Below, one piece after another: positions 8,845 to 17,899 of a stretch of DNA of 64,000 nucleotides. Under the pieces are notes generated by a model. The model made no database searches. It saw only the letters and a list, made by a program, of their open reading frames with translations, and had not been told where the DNA came from. Source of the DNA: an uncultured Flavobacteriaceae bacterium. GTDB lineage: Bacteria; Bacteroidota; Bacteroidia; Flavobacteriales; Flavobacteriaceae. Each line of letters begins with the position of its first letter. Positions within the stretch are counted from its first letter, which is position 1. The stretch is from positions 744,001-808,000 of the forward strand of contig CANNBV010000001.1 of the NCBI GenBank assembly GCA_947502975.1. The letters are read 5' to 3'. The position numbers were made by a program, and so were the translations under genes.

Positions 8845-9630
8845 ATGGATCAAAAAGACTTAAAAATAGCTTTAATACAAACAGATTTAGTTTGGGAAAA
8901 CCCAGAAGAGAATCGATTCAACTTTACTGAAAAAATCAACTCTATTTCTGAAGATGTTGATGTAATTATCCTTGCAGAAATGTTCACCAGTGGTTTTACA
9001 ATGCATCCTGAAGTTGTTGCCGAAACTATGAATGGTATTACAGTGTCTTGGATGAAAGATCTAGCAAAGAAAACAAATGCTGCTATTACTGGAAGTATTG
9101 TAATTCAAGAAGAGACTAATTATTACAACCGACTGTTATTTGTTGAGCCAAGTGGAAAAATATGGAGTTACGATAAGCGACATACCTTCACACTAGCTGG
9201 AGAGGATAAAGTATATAAAGCAGGAAATAAAAAGATTATTATAGATTATAAGGGATGGAAAATCTGCCCGATGATTTGCTATGATCTGCGCTTTCCAGTT
9301 TGGGCAAGAAATACTGATAATTATGATGTTTTAATATATGTAGCTAATTGGCCAGTGACAAGAATTGATGCTTGGGATACTTTACTGAAAGCAAGAGCTA
9401 TCGAAAACATGAGTTATTGTATTGGAGTAAACCGAATAGGTATTGATGGTATAGATGTGAAATACTGTGGCAGTTCAGCAGTTTATGATGTTTTAGGTAA
9501 AAAATTAACTGACTTATCTCTGAATAAAGAAGCTATTCAAATAGTAACTCTAAATAAAAACCATATTAAAAAGTATAGAAATGCTTTAAAATTTCTTGAT
9601 GATAGAGATGAGTTTACTTATTTAAGGTAA
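8845..9630 (+). CDS. Nitrilase-superfamily hydrolase, omega-amidase (YafV-like)
   Basis: 261 residues with the complete nitrilase catalytic triad: Glu45 (LAEMFTSGF), Lys111 (YDKRHTF) and Cys145 (PMICYDLRFPVW). The AEMFTSGF and CYDLRFPVWARN blocks fit the YafV/Nit2 omega-amidase branch, which hydrolyses alpha-ketoglutaramate or alpha-ketosuccinamate in methionine salvage and transamination repair. The 3' end overlaps the convergent Ig-like lipoprotein gene by 17 bases. Branch assignment is by motif recall; superfamily is certain. Confidence 0.88.
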   Translation: MDQKDLKIALIQTDLVWENPEENRFNFTEKINSISEDVDVIILAEMFTSGFTMHPEVVAETMNGITVSWMKDLAKKTNAAITGSIVIQEETNYYNRLLFVEPSGKIWSYDKRHTFTLAGEDKVYKAGNKKIIIDYKGWKICPMICYDLRFPVWARNTDNYDVLIYVANWPVTRIDAWDTLLKARAIENMSYCIGVNRIGIDGIDVKYCGSSAVYDVLGKKLTDLSLNKEAIQIVTLNKNHIKKYRNALKFLDDRDEFTYLR

Positions 9631-11245
9631 ACGTTTCAATAACATCCCAACCAGCTCTAACTGGCTCTTGTATTTTAGTTTTAGAATGCTTTACTATTTC
9701 AGGTTGTGTTTTCTTTAGATAATTACCCGTGTCATAAACACCATTTTTGTTTTCGTCAAAAATAACTCTAATAAAATAATCTCCGGGATTAATATTTAAG
9801 AAGTCAAATGGCTTTTGTTCAGTAGCATATTTTTCATATTTCACTTTTCCCTCTTTATCTGTTAATTGAATGATAATTGGATAAACCGCGTTAATAATGC
9901 TTAAGCGTAAATTACCATAACTATCTTGTTTTTTTGTTCTTAAGGAATAGTTAAGTGTGTCATTCGTATTTTCAAAGAAATCCATAAAAGCTTCAGGGAA
10001 CACCGTCATATTGTATTCATTATCTTCTGTTTTTTCAAAATTTAAAGTATAGGTGTTGGTAAGAGAATCAAATGACTTCATTGAAAACGCTACAGGTAAA
10101 GAATCCTTATCTATTAATTCTATTTTCGATGTATCAAATTTAGTAAATGGAATATTTCCAGAGATTTTAAAATCTTCATCATAGCTAATAGTACCACTAG
10201 GTTCAGCTTCAATTAACAAAGAATCACGTTCTTTATCGCGTATTCTAACGGTATATGTTTCTTCCGTTATTTGTGGGTGTTTGATACTTAATACCAAAGA
10301 ATCAACTTCTAGTTTAGGTTTATACCAATAATATAGTGTGTCTGTTTCTTTATCTTTTGAAACACGATATTCAAACTCTTCAGGGACTACATCAGAGGTT
10401 ATAGAATCCAATGAAAATGCAACATCTTCAGGATTCCCTTCATAGCCAATCATTATTTTTTCACCATTTACTAATTGAGGTCTAGACGGTTTAAAATCTA
10501 TAATTTCATTAAACAACCTTAAATTATAAGTGCTATCTGTAGGAAGTGTTATAAATTCTTTTTTAAAAGCAATTTGATCTGATTTTTGTTGAAATTTATT
10601 ATCCCCGTTTTTATCTTTTAAAGCTACTAACAAATATTTACCAGCTTTTGCATTTTCTATAGTATAGGAGGTAACACTATCTAATGTATTTGTAATGTAT
10701 TTTGGGGTTTCTTTATAGATTATTGAATCAGTAAATGTAGAATCTACTTCATAAAGCATTACTGAAACAAAAGTTTCAGGCTCTCGTTTTAAAGCATCTG
10801 TGATATTTCCAGATACAGTTAAGGAATCAATATAATCTCCTGTAGAAAACACATAACGATAATAGGTGTATGGGTTTCCTTCATTATTATCCTCAATACT
10901 ATTTCCAAAATTAAAGGCATAAGTTGTATTTGGAGGTAGCGTATCGAAAATTTTTATTTTAATGGTCTTGCTAGCACTACCCAAAGGTGTGATTTCGGGT
11001 TGCGTTTTCATTGGAGGTGAAATAATTAATTGCTTTTGTAAATTCTTAATTTTGATATACTCATCAAACTCAATTTTTATTTCCTTTACATTAAAATTGG
11101 TAGAATAATTTTCAGGGGAGGTACTTACAATAACTGGAGGTGTTACATCTTCTTCTCCTCCTATCGGTGCGCTTCTATTGGCACAGTTAATAAAAATACA
11201 GCCTATAATTAGAGCTAAAAGAACGTTTAAAAACTTATTACGCAT
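9614..11245 (-). CDS. Lipoprotein with bacterial Ig-like domain
   Basis: 543 residues. The N-terminus has a lipobox (IFINC, cysteine about residue 21), so the mature protein should be membrane anchored. Residues about 35-130 form an SbsA-type Ig-like domain (DVTPPVIVSTSPEN... IKIEFDEYI), followed by several beta-rich segments and a C-terminal domain with ENKNGVYDTGNY. This architecture is common and conserved in flavobacteria, usually annotated only as Ig-like. I start at ATG 11245 rather than the TTG two codons earlier. Its 3' end overlaps the omega-amidase gene by 17 bases. Confidence 0.75.
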   Translation of the reverse strand: MRNKFLNVLLALIIGCIFINCANRSAPIGGEEDVTPPVIVSTSPENYSTNFNVKEIKIEFDEYIKIKNLQKQLIISPPMKTQPEITPLGSASKTIKIKIFDTLPPNTTYAFNFGNSIEDNNEGNPYTYYRYVFSTGDYIDSLTVSGNITDALKREPETFVSVMLYEVDSTFTDSIIYKETPKYITNTLDSVTSYTIENAKAGKYLLVALKDKNGDNKFQQKSDQIAFKKEFITLPTDSTYNLRLFNEIIDFKPSRPQLVNGEKIMIGYEGNPEDVAFSLDSITSDVVPEEFEYRVSKDKETDTLYYWYKPKLEVDSLVLSIKHPQITEETYTVRIRDKERDSLLIEAEPSGTISYDEDFKISGNIPFTKFDTSKIELIDKDSLPVAFSMKSFDSLTNTYTLNFEKTEDNEYNMTVFPEAFMDFFENTNDTLNYSLRTKKQDSYGNLRLSIINAVYPIIIQLTDKEGKVKYEKYATEQKPFDFLNINPGDYFIRVIFDENKNGVYDTGNYLKKTQPEIVKHSKTKIQEPVRAGWDVIETFTLNK

Positions 11246-11352
11246 TACCAAAAACTATTTTGCACAAACCTACATAAATTTAAAGAGATATCACTCGCTT
11301 AAATGTAAACGATAATATATTTATTTTCTTATTTAGAGTTTCAATTTTCAAT

Positions 11353-12027
11353 TTAAGCTATAGCCATAGTAGCGATGCTTATTTTTATAATTTTCGCTTG
11401 ACTCAATGCTGAAGCACATGCTTCTAATGTAGCACCGGTGGTTATAATGTCATCTACTAGAAGCACATGTTTGTTTTCAATTTTTAAGATGTTTTTTACA
11501 GCGAAGATTTCATTAGCATTGTTCCATCGTGCTAAACGGCCTTTTGTGGTTTGAGATTTAGTGTTTGATATTTTTACCAATACATCATCTACATATTCTG
11601 CATTCAAAGCTTTAGCAATTTGTTGTCCAAATTTTGCAACTTGATTATAGCCACGTTTTTTTAATTTTTTTGGGTGCATAGGTACAGGAATTACCATATC
11701 TATGGCTTTGTATGCTTCAATTTCAGAGAGTTCACCGCCAAGCCAATCTCCCAAAAGTTCACCAATATGTTCGTAGCCTTTATATTTTAAACCGTGAATA
11801 AGACGCTGTACAGGTCCTTTTTTTTCAAAACGAAAAAGTGCTGTACCATGCGCTATGTTTGCACGCCCTCGTAATACTTTTTTAACGCTATCGTCATTAT
11901 TAAAATGAAAATCAGTTATTGGTAAATCGTGCCTACAATTAATGCAAATCGTGTCTTCATTATCCGAAAGGTAATTAGAACAGGCATAACATACCTTAGG
12001 AAAAAATAAATTGATAAGTGATTTCAA
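11353..12027 (-). CDS. comF: ComF family phosphoribosyltransferase-like protein
   Basis: 224 residues: an N-terminal zinc-ribbon with two CxxC pairs (VCYAC about residue 13, CINC about 28) and a C-terminal phosphoribosyltransferase domain with the PRPP loop LLVDDIITTGAT. ComF proteins are needed for DNA uptake in naturally competent bacteria, and widely conserved elsewhere with unknown role. No ATG is available: the frame is closed by a stop 15 bases upstream, and TTG at 12027 gives the expected MKSLINLFFPK start. It is divergent from glyS. Confidence 0.88.
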   Translation of the reverse strand: MKSLINLFFPKVCYACSNYLSDNEDTICINCRHDLPITDFHFNNDDSVKKVLRGRANIAHGTALFRFEKKGPVQRLIHGLKYKGYEHIGELLGDWLGGELSEIEAYKAIDMVIPVPMHPKKLKKRGYNQVAKFGQQIAKALNAEYVDDVLVKISNTKSQTTKGRLARWNNANEIFAVKNILKIENKHVLLVDDIITTGATLEACASALSQAKIIKISIATMAIA

Positions 12028-12103
12028 AAGCAGATGGAATTACTTGCCTTGTAAACTTAAGTAAAAAAACATAAAACAGTTCTATTAGTTTTCTGCACTT
12101 TTA

Positions 12104-12111
12104 TATTTTTG
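12104..12111 (+). promoter_or_regulatory. Probable -7 box (TATTTTTG) of glyS
   Basis: A TAnnTTTG match ending five bases before the glyS ATG at 12117. At the usual spacing the transcript would start at or next to the ATG, giving a leaderless or nearly leaderless mRNA. Confidence 0.5.
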
Positions 12112-12116
12112 CACCT

Positions 12117-13661
12117 ATGGCAAATCAAGACGATACATTTAAGAAGGTAATTTCGCATGCAAAGGAATACGGTTATGTATTTCAAAGTAGCGAAATTTAT
12201 GATGGTTTAAGCGCAGTTTACGACTACGCTCAAAACGGTGCAGAATTAAAAAAGAATATTAGAGACTATTGGTGGCGTGCCATGGTACAGATGAATGAAA
12301 ATATTGTAGGGATAGATGCAGCAATTTTTATGCATCCTACTACATGGAAAGCTTCTGGGCATGTTGATGCGTTTAACGATCCTCTAATTGATAATAAAGA
12401 TTCAAAAAAACGCTACAGAGCTGATGTTTTAGTTGAGGATTTCAGGGAAAAGATTTCAGAAAAAATAGAGAAAGACATCACAAAAGCTAAAAAACGTTTT
12501 GGAGATGCCTTTGATGAAAAGCAGTTTAGAGAAACTAACCCGAATGTAATTCGAAGACAAAATCAAATAAATGAAATTACTGAGCGTTTGACCAAAGTTC
12601 AGGAAGAAGGAGATTTAGAAGGATTTAAGCAGTTGATATTAGACCTTGGGATTATTTGTCCTCTTTCAGGAAGCAAAAATTGGACTGATGTTAAGCAATT
12701 TAACTTAATGTTTGGGACTAAATTAGGTGCTTCTGCAGAAACTGCGATGGATTTATATTTAAGGCCTGAAACAGCACAAGGTATTTTTGTAAACTTTTTA
12801 AATGTACAAAAGACCAGCCGTTTAAAGATTCCTTTTGGAATTGCGCAAACTGGTAAAGCATTTAGAAATGAAATTGTGGCGCGACAATTCATTTTTAGAA
12901 TGCGTGAGTTTGAGCAAATGGAAATGCAGTTTTTTATAAAGCCAGGAACTCAAGGTGAATGGTATGAGCATTGGAAAGCGCATAGAATGAAGTGGCATTT
13001 ATCACTTGGAATGGGAGAAGATAACTATCGTTTTCACGACCATGAGAAGTTAGCCCATTATGCAGATGCCGCAGCAGATATTGAATTTAAGTTTCCTTTC
13101 GGATTTAAAGAATTAGAAGGCATTCATTCTAGAACAGATTTTGACTTAAAAGCGCACGAAGAATATTCTGGAAAAAAATTACAATATTTTGATCATGAAG
13201 ATAATGCAAGTTACACGCCATACGTTTTAGAAACTTCAATAGGTTTAGATCGTATGTTCTTAGCTGTATTTTCTAATTCATTACAAGAAGAGGAGTTAGA
13301 GAATGGTACAACTAGAACAGTTTTAAAATTGCCAAGTGTTTTAGCTCCAGTTAAGGCTGCAGTTTTACCATTAATTAAAAGAGATGGGTTACCAGAAGTA
13401 GCTAGAAAAATAGTAGAAGAATTAAAATGGGATTTTAATATTATTTATGATGAAAAGGATGCAGTTGGAAGACGTTATAGACGACAAGATGCCAACGGAA
13501 CACCATTTTGTATCACTGTAGATCATGATACTCTGGAAGATAATACAGTTACCATTCGTCATAGAGATACCATGGCACAAGAACGAGTAAATATTGATAA
13601 CCTAAGAGCGATTATCAAAAAAGAAGTTGATGTGCGCAATTGGTTGATGAAGATGAAGTAA
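12117..13661 (+). CDS. glyS: Glycyl-tRNA synthetase (single-chain, dimeric type)
   Basis: Charges tRNA-Gly. 514 residues, the homodimeric class II type used by Bacteroidetes rather than the two-subunit alpha2beta2 form. The N-terminus (GYVFQSSEIYDGL) and class II motif 2 region (GIAQTGKAFRNE) are evident, and the C-terminal 120 residues form the anticodon-binding domain (LAPVKAAVLPL). ATG at 12117 sits five bases from a -7 box. A terminator follows at 13689. Confidence 0.97.
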   Translation: MANQDDTFKKVISHAKEYGYVFQSSEIYDGLSAVYDYAQNGAELKKNIRDYWWRAMVQMNENIVGIDAAIFMHPTTWKASGHVDAFNDPLIDNKDSKKRYRADVLVEDFREKISEKIEKDITKAKKRFGDAFDEKQFRETNPNVIRRQNQINEITERLTKVQEEGDLEGFKQLILDLGIICPLSGSKNWTDVKQFNLMFGTKLGASAETAMDLYLRPETAQGIFVNFLNVQKTSRLKIPFGIAQTGKAFRNEIVARQFIFRMREFEQMEMQFFIKPGTQGEWYEHWKAHRMKWHLSLGMGEDNYRFHDHEKLAHYADAAADIEFKFPFGFKELEGIHSRTDFDLKAHEEYSGKKLQYFDHEDNASYTPYVLETSIGLDRMFLAVFSNSLQEEELENGTTRTVLKLPSVLAPVKAAVLPLIKRDGLPEVARKIVEELKWDFNIIYDEKDAVGRRYRRQDANGTPFCITVDHDTLEDNTVTIRHRDTMAQERVNIDNLRAIIKKEVDVRNWLMKMK

Positions 13662-13688
13662 AAAATTTGAAAATATAAATGTTGTTAT

Positions 13689-13720
13689 AAAAACTCAAGT
13701 TAATTCGACTTGAGTTTTTT
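13689..13720 (+). terminator. Intrinsic terminator of glyS
   Basis: A 12-bp perfect stem (13689-13700 with 13708-13719) with a seven-base loop and T-run. The A-rich left arm also makes it potentially bidirectional. Confidence 0.85.
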
Positions 13721-13915
13721 TGTATGCGCTTTTGTGGTATAGCTAATTGGTTTTTAGGGTTTTATATTGATTAACTACACGGTTTATCGATAAAAATCGT
13801 ATTTACTGGTCAAATTAGGGTAATTATAGTCTTTTTCTGATAACATATGGTTTTTGTATGAAATAGTTGAGAGTTTTTGTCATAATTTAAGGATACAAAC
13901 CATAACTAAATAATT

Positions 13916-16462
13916 ATGAACAACTTCAAAAAAATTTTAGCATCAGGTTTATTCTTGATGTTTTTAGGAGCTTTATCAGCTCAGGATCAACCAACATTTA
14001 GCTCTGGACAAAATCCAACTCCAACAGGTAAAAAGTGGCAAAAAATTGAGAACATGTCAGATGAGTTTGATGGTACTTCATTAAACACTACTAAATGGGA
14101 TGATCAAGACCCGCAATGGGAAGGTAGAAAACCTGCTAGATTTGAAAAGTCTTCGGTATCAGTTTCTGGTGGTGACTTAAAAATCGTAGCATCCAAAAAA
14201 ACCAATCCATTTAATGGATGGACACACAACGGTGGCTTAGTAAGAAGTAAAAGCAAAACTACTTATGGCTATTTTGAAACCAGAGTAAAAGGTAACAGAA
14301 CATTTTTATCAACTACATTTTGGCTAATTAACAAGCGTAATGATGTACCAACGTCTAGTTGTGATTATCGTGTAACCGAGCTTGATATTCTAGAAACTGT
14401 TGGAGTAGTAACTCCAGGTGCACCAAATTGGGCACAAGATTTTGAAAAGAAAATGAATATGAATACTCATAGTAGGGAAGCTCCTAATGCTCAAAGTTGT
14501 GGTACACAACTTGGTAGTAAAGGTGCAAAATATACTTTTGCTCAAAACGAAACGCATTGGGAAGATTACCATGTTTATGGCGTATGGTGGAAAAGTGCAA
14601 CAGAAGTTATTTTTTATTATGATGGTAGGAAAGTTGCTGAAATTACTCCAGAAGAAAATTTTGATATCGGTATGTATTTAAGAATGGTAGTAGAAAGTTA
14701 TAGTTGGAACCCCCCAAGTACTGGTAACGATAATATAGATTTACCATTAGCAGATAGGACTTCATATTATGATTGGACACGCTCTTGGAAACTGGTAGAC
14801 TGCAATGGCGATTGTCCTAACAATAATCCAGTAGCTAGCGTAGACTGTAATAGTTTGCCATCATCAGTTGTTACGTCTACTGCCATAAACGTTCCTGTAG
14901 ATTATGTAGCAGATCAAAATAGAGATGTGGTTGTGGAACTTTGGGATACTAGTACAAACACATATTTAAAAGAAGGTAAAACGACTGTATCTGCTGGTTC
15001 AGGAACTGCAAATGTTACTATAACTTTTAACACTGCACCAGCCACAGGAAATAATTACCAATTTAAAGCAAGTATTCGCCCAGTTGGTACAAACTGGCAA
15101 CAAAATTTAGATGCTTGTAATAAATCGGGTATTACTCTAAACAATACTCCACCTGTTGGTGGTACACCAGATGTAGATTGTAATAGTTTACCCTCTTCTG
15201 TAACTTTAAATAATGGTGAAATATCAGTTTCTGTAGACTATACATCAGATCAAAATAGAGATGTGGTTATCGAATTATGGAACACCTCAAATAATAGTTA
15301 CATTACGGAATCAAGAACTACTGTTGCTGCGGGCACAGGAACTGCAACTGTAGTTATAAATACAACAGCTGGAGCAGGATCTAATTATCAATTTAAGGCC
15401 AGTATTCGCCCTGTGGGTACAAATTGGCAGCAAAATTTAGATGCTTGTAATAAATCGGGGATTACTCTAAGCAATACCCCTCCTGTTGGTGGTACACCAG
15501 ATGTAGATTGTAATAGTTTACCCTCTTCTGTAACTTTAAATAATGGTGAAATATCAGTTTCAGTAGATTATACATCAGATCAAAATAGAGATGTGGTTAT
15601 CGAATTATGGAACACCTCAAATAATAGTTACATTACGGAATCAAGAACTACTGTTACTGCGGGTACTGGAACTGCAACCGTAGTTATAAATACAACAGTT
15701 GGAGCAGGGTCTAATTATCAATTTAAGGCCAGTATTCGCCCTGTGGGTACAAATTGGCAGCAAAATTTAGATGCTTGTAATAAATCGGGTATTACTATAA
15801 TTGGAAACAACAATTGTAATATCAATTGGACATCCCCTAATCAAAGTATTACACAAACAACATCTAATTGGACATCTCCTGCTATAGATATTTCGTGTGC
15901 GGCTTCAGTTAATATTTCTATGGATATTGAAGGTCTAACACCAGCACAAATGGAAGCTTCAGATTACTTAAATATTTATTATTCTGTTGACGGAGGTACT
16001 CAAATACCTATTTCGGAAAATACCGATGGTTTTGCTTTAAAAACGGTTAGCGCTAATGGCATAACTGGAAATAGTCTGGTATTGATTATAAATGGAAAAA
16101 CAAGTTGGAGTGATGAAACTTATAACATAAATAATATTTCTGTTCAATCTTCAAATACTTCAAAATCAATTGACAATAAATCTGTTGATGCTGCTGTGGA
16201 GAGTCTGAGCAAAAGTATAGTTTATCCAAATCCAGTATCATCAAATTCATCATTCAATATTTCTTTAAGTAATACAGATGATGAGAAACAAATTTCGATT
16301 TTTGAATATACTGGAAAGTTAATTTATCAAATACAAACGAGAGCATCAAAGGTAAATATTAAAAGAAGTGAACTCACTATATCTCAAGGTATATACCTAA
16401 TTAAAATAGATAATTTAGGAAATAAGAGTGATGTTGAAATATTAAAACTATTAGTGAAATAG
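13916..16462 (+). CDS. Secreted GH16 galactanase-like enzyme (agarase/porphyranase type) with T9SS tail
   Basis: 848 residues. Signal peptide 1-22; GH16 catalytic domain about 35-300 with ELDILE giving Glu155 (nucleophile), Asp157 and Glu160 (acid/base). The six-residue ExDxxE form and the closing YYDWTRSWKLV block recall beta-agarases and beta-porphyranases, which cut red-algal galactans internally. Then three 110-residue repeats (309-629), a beta-sandwich-like domain about 630-755, and a T9SS type A sorting domain (about 765-848, starting VYPNPV). Secreted to the surface or medium. Laminarinase activity is a less likely alternative. It lies alone between two terminators, 22 kb from the sugar-degradation operon. 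Confidence 0.82.
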   Translation: MNNFKKILASGLFLMFLGALSAQDQPTFSSGQNPTPTGKKWQKIENMSDEFDGTSLNTTKWDDQDPQWEGRKPARFEKSSVSVSGGDLKIVASKKTNPFNGWTHNGGLVRSKSKTTYGYFETRVKGNRTFLSTTFWLINKRNDVPTSSCDYRVTELDILETVGVVTPGAPNWAQDFEKKMNMNTHSREAPNAQSCGTQLGSKGAKYTFAQNETHWEDYHVYGVWWKSATEVIFYYDGRKVAEITPEENFDIGMYLRMVVESYSWNPPSTGNDNIDLPLADRTSYYDWTRSWKLVDCNGDCPNNNPVASVDCNSLPSSVVTSTAINVPVDYVADQNRDVVVELWDTSTNTYLKEGKTTVSAGSGTANVTITFNTAPATGNNYQFKASIRPVGTNWQQNLDACNKSGITLNNTPPVGGTPDVDCNSLPSSVTLNNGEISVSVDYTSDQNRDVVIELWNTSNNSYITESRTTVAAGTGTATVVINTTAGAGSNYQFKASIRPVGTNWQQNLDACNKSGITLSNTPPVGGTPDVDCNSLPSSVTLNNGEISVSVDYTSDQNRDVVIELWNTSNNSYITESRTTVTAGTGTATVVINTTVGAGSNYQFKASIRPVGTNWQQNLDACNKSGITIIGNNNCNINWTSPNQSITQTTSNWTSPAIDISCAASVNISMDIEGLTPAQMEASDYLNIYYSVDGGTQIPISENTDGFALKTVSANGITGNSLVLIINGKTSWSDETYNINNISVQSSNTSKSIDNKSVDAAVESLSKSIVYPNPVSSNSSFNISLSNTDDEKQISIFEYTGKLIYQIQTRASKVNIKRSELTISQGIYLIKIDNLGNKSDVEILKLLVK
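14840..15800 (+). repeat. Three tandem 330-base repeats inside the GH16 gene
   Basis: Repeat starts at about 14840, 15173 and 15503, each beginning with VDCNSLPSSV and ending near NLDACNKSGIT. Copies two and three differ at only about ten bases in 320, while copy one is clearly older. Each unit has two cysteines, a DQNRDVVxELW core and an IRPVGTNW motif, and looks like a small beta-sandwich module, perhaps carbohydrate-binding; I recognise no named family. Confidence 0.9.
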
Positions 16463-16485
16463 TTTTATTGATTTATCTATAAACA

Positions 16486-16526
16486 AAAAAATCCGAAATA
16501 CTAATTGTTGAGTATTTCGGATTTTT
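16486..16526. terminator. Bidirectional terminator between convergent genes
   Basis: A 16-bp perfect stem (16487-16502 with 16511-16526) with an eight-base loop, A-rich on the left and T-rich on the right. It can serve both the GH16 gene (plus) and the beta-barrel gene ending at 16550 (minus). Confidence 0.9.
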
Positions 16527-16549
16527 CTATTATTGAATTCTAACAGTAA

Positions 16550-17107
16550 TTAAAATCTGTAGCCTAATGTAATACCACCTTTACCAATGATTTCGTAATC
16601 GAGATCATTACTGCTAAAGAGGTTTCTACCTACACCAAAACCAATTTCGCCAATAAAACCACTTTTGGTAACCCATTTGCCGCCAATGCCTATCCCCAGT
16701 GCGAAATCTGTGTTCTTTTCTCTAGACTCCGTAAAACCGATGATTGTATCACTAAAAAAGCGATTTTCATTAGTAGAGTTTAGCATTCCAAATCCTTCAA
16801 CATAAAATCCAGCTGCATATTTTTTACCGAAGTAGAAACGATAATAAGGAGATATATAATAATTAATATCATCACTCACATCATCATCAATTGGTAAAAA
16901 CACTGTGATACCTGCCCCAGATTCCTCGTTTATTGTTCTTTCATAAGTTACTTCAAATGCGCCAAGAACGAGAAATAGTCCATTTAGTTTTATCTCATTA
17001 AAATTTGTTGAGGTGTCACTTTTGCTATTGCTACTATTGTTTTCTTGAGAGAAAGAAACGTTAAAAGTGAATAGTGCTAATAACACTACTAGACATAATT
17101 TTTTCAT
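16550..17107 (-). CDS. Small outer-membrane beta-barrel-like protein
   Basis: 185 residues with a signal peptide (1-20), a Ser/Asn-rich linker, then alternating amphipathic beta strands ending in a terminal aromatic (GGITLGYRF), the usual signature of outer-membrane barrels. About eight strands would fit the length. No ligand or enzyme motif is visible. It could be an OmpA/OmpX-like structural barrel. Single gene, convergent with GH16 and separated by a shared terminator. Confidence 0.65.
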   Translation of the reverse strand: MKKLCLVVLLALFTFNVSFSQENNSSNSKSDTSTNFNEIKLNGLFLVLGAFEVTYERTINEESGAGITVFLPIDDDVSDDINYYISPYYRFYFGKKYAAGFYVEGFGMLNSTNENRFFSDTIIGFTESREKNTDFALGIGIGGKWVTKSGFIGEIGFGVGRNLFSSNDLDYEIIGKGGITLGYRF

Positions 17108-17202
17108 AAATATTTAGTTTAGAGTTTAATGTAAACAATTACACCCTAGATGTAATTTTATTACAAAGGTTGCGCAAAAAGTATGCCTGTTTTTGACTTC
17201 TG

Positions 17203-17667
17203 TTAGATTTTTACTTGGCGTTGTATTAATTGAGATAAAGAAATGAAGGTTTCGGTACGAGAAACACCATTGATTTCTTGAATGGTATTTAATACTTGCA
17301 TTAAATGATCATTACTTTTACAAATTACTTTTAGGAAAACGTTCCAGTTACCAGTAGTATAGTGACATTCTAAAACTTCGGGAACGCGTTTTAAAAGTTT
17401 TATAATTAATGGTGCATCTGCAGCTTTGTCAAAATAAACACCAACAAAGGCCATAGTGTCAAATCCTAAAACTTCTGGATTTACAACGAATTTAGAGCCT
17501 GCTAAAAGACCTGATTTTTCTAATTTACGAAGACGTTGGTGAATTGCTGCCCCAGAAATCCCTACGTTTCTTGCAATTTCTAAGATGGGGGTTCGTGCAT
17601 CTTCCATTAAGGTGCGCAGTATTTTTTTGTCTATACCATCAATTTCGGTTTGTTTTTTTTTGGCCAT
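17203..17667 (-). CDS. Lrp/AsnC family transcriptional regulator
   Basis: 154 residues: N-terminal winged helix-turn-helix (about 8-60, DGIDKKILRTLMEDARTP followed by GISGAAIHQRLRKLEKSG) and C-terminal RAM ligand-binding domain (about 75-150). Such proteins sense amino acids and regulate amino-acid metabolism. The nearby saccharopine-dehydrogenase-like gene and alanine dehydrogenase are possible targets, but nothing in the sequence proves this. The first residues MAKKKQTEIDG match the flavobacterial norm. Confidence 0.92.
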   Translation of the reverse strand: MAKKKQTEIDGIDKKILRTLMEDARTPILEIARNVGISGAAIHQRLRKLEKSGLLAGSKFVVNPEVLGFDTMAFVGVYFDKAADAPLIIKLLKRVPEVLECHYTTGNWNVFLKVICKSNDHLMQVLNTIQEINGVSRTETFISLSQLIQRQVKI

Positions 17668-17804
17668 GAGAGTTGTAAATTAAAAGGTAAAAGTAATAAT
17701 TTGATTTCAATTAGGAACATTTTTTTAACTCAGAAACGTTTTATCGTTTACTAAATATTTAGAAAGGGTATGATATTGGTTTTGGGTTAGAAGTTAGCAG
17801 ATTA

Positions 17805-17890
17805 CCCCGCGTTAGGGATTGAACGGCATGTTTGAAATCCCCGCCGCAGGAGGGATTGAGTAGTGAAAGCCCGACCCTTGTGGTAACGCC
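17805..17890 (-). repeat. Interspersed structured repeat, copy A
   Basis: Read on the minus strand it starts GGCGTTACCACAAGGGTCGG and ends CCCTAACGC. It begins about 10 bases after the stop codon of the saccharopine-dehydrogenase-like gene, in the same orientation. Terminal GCGTTA and TAACGC can pair. It matches copy B (52363-52449) at all but about four of 86 bases. Not part of any gene I can support; see findings. Confidence 0.85.
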
Positions 17891-17899
17891 ATAAAAAAT

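Noticed and set aside
14390-14681. Short frames on both strands inside the GH16 catalytic domain
   Set aside because: They overlap the certain GH16 frame and have no start context or domain.
17805-17890. tRNA-like look of repeat copies A and B (GTTCAATCCC before the end)
   Set aside because: No anticodon arm or D arm can be formed; the pairing ends and alternative internal stems do not match a tRNA cloverleaf.
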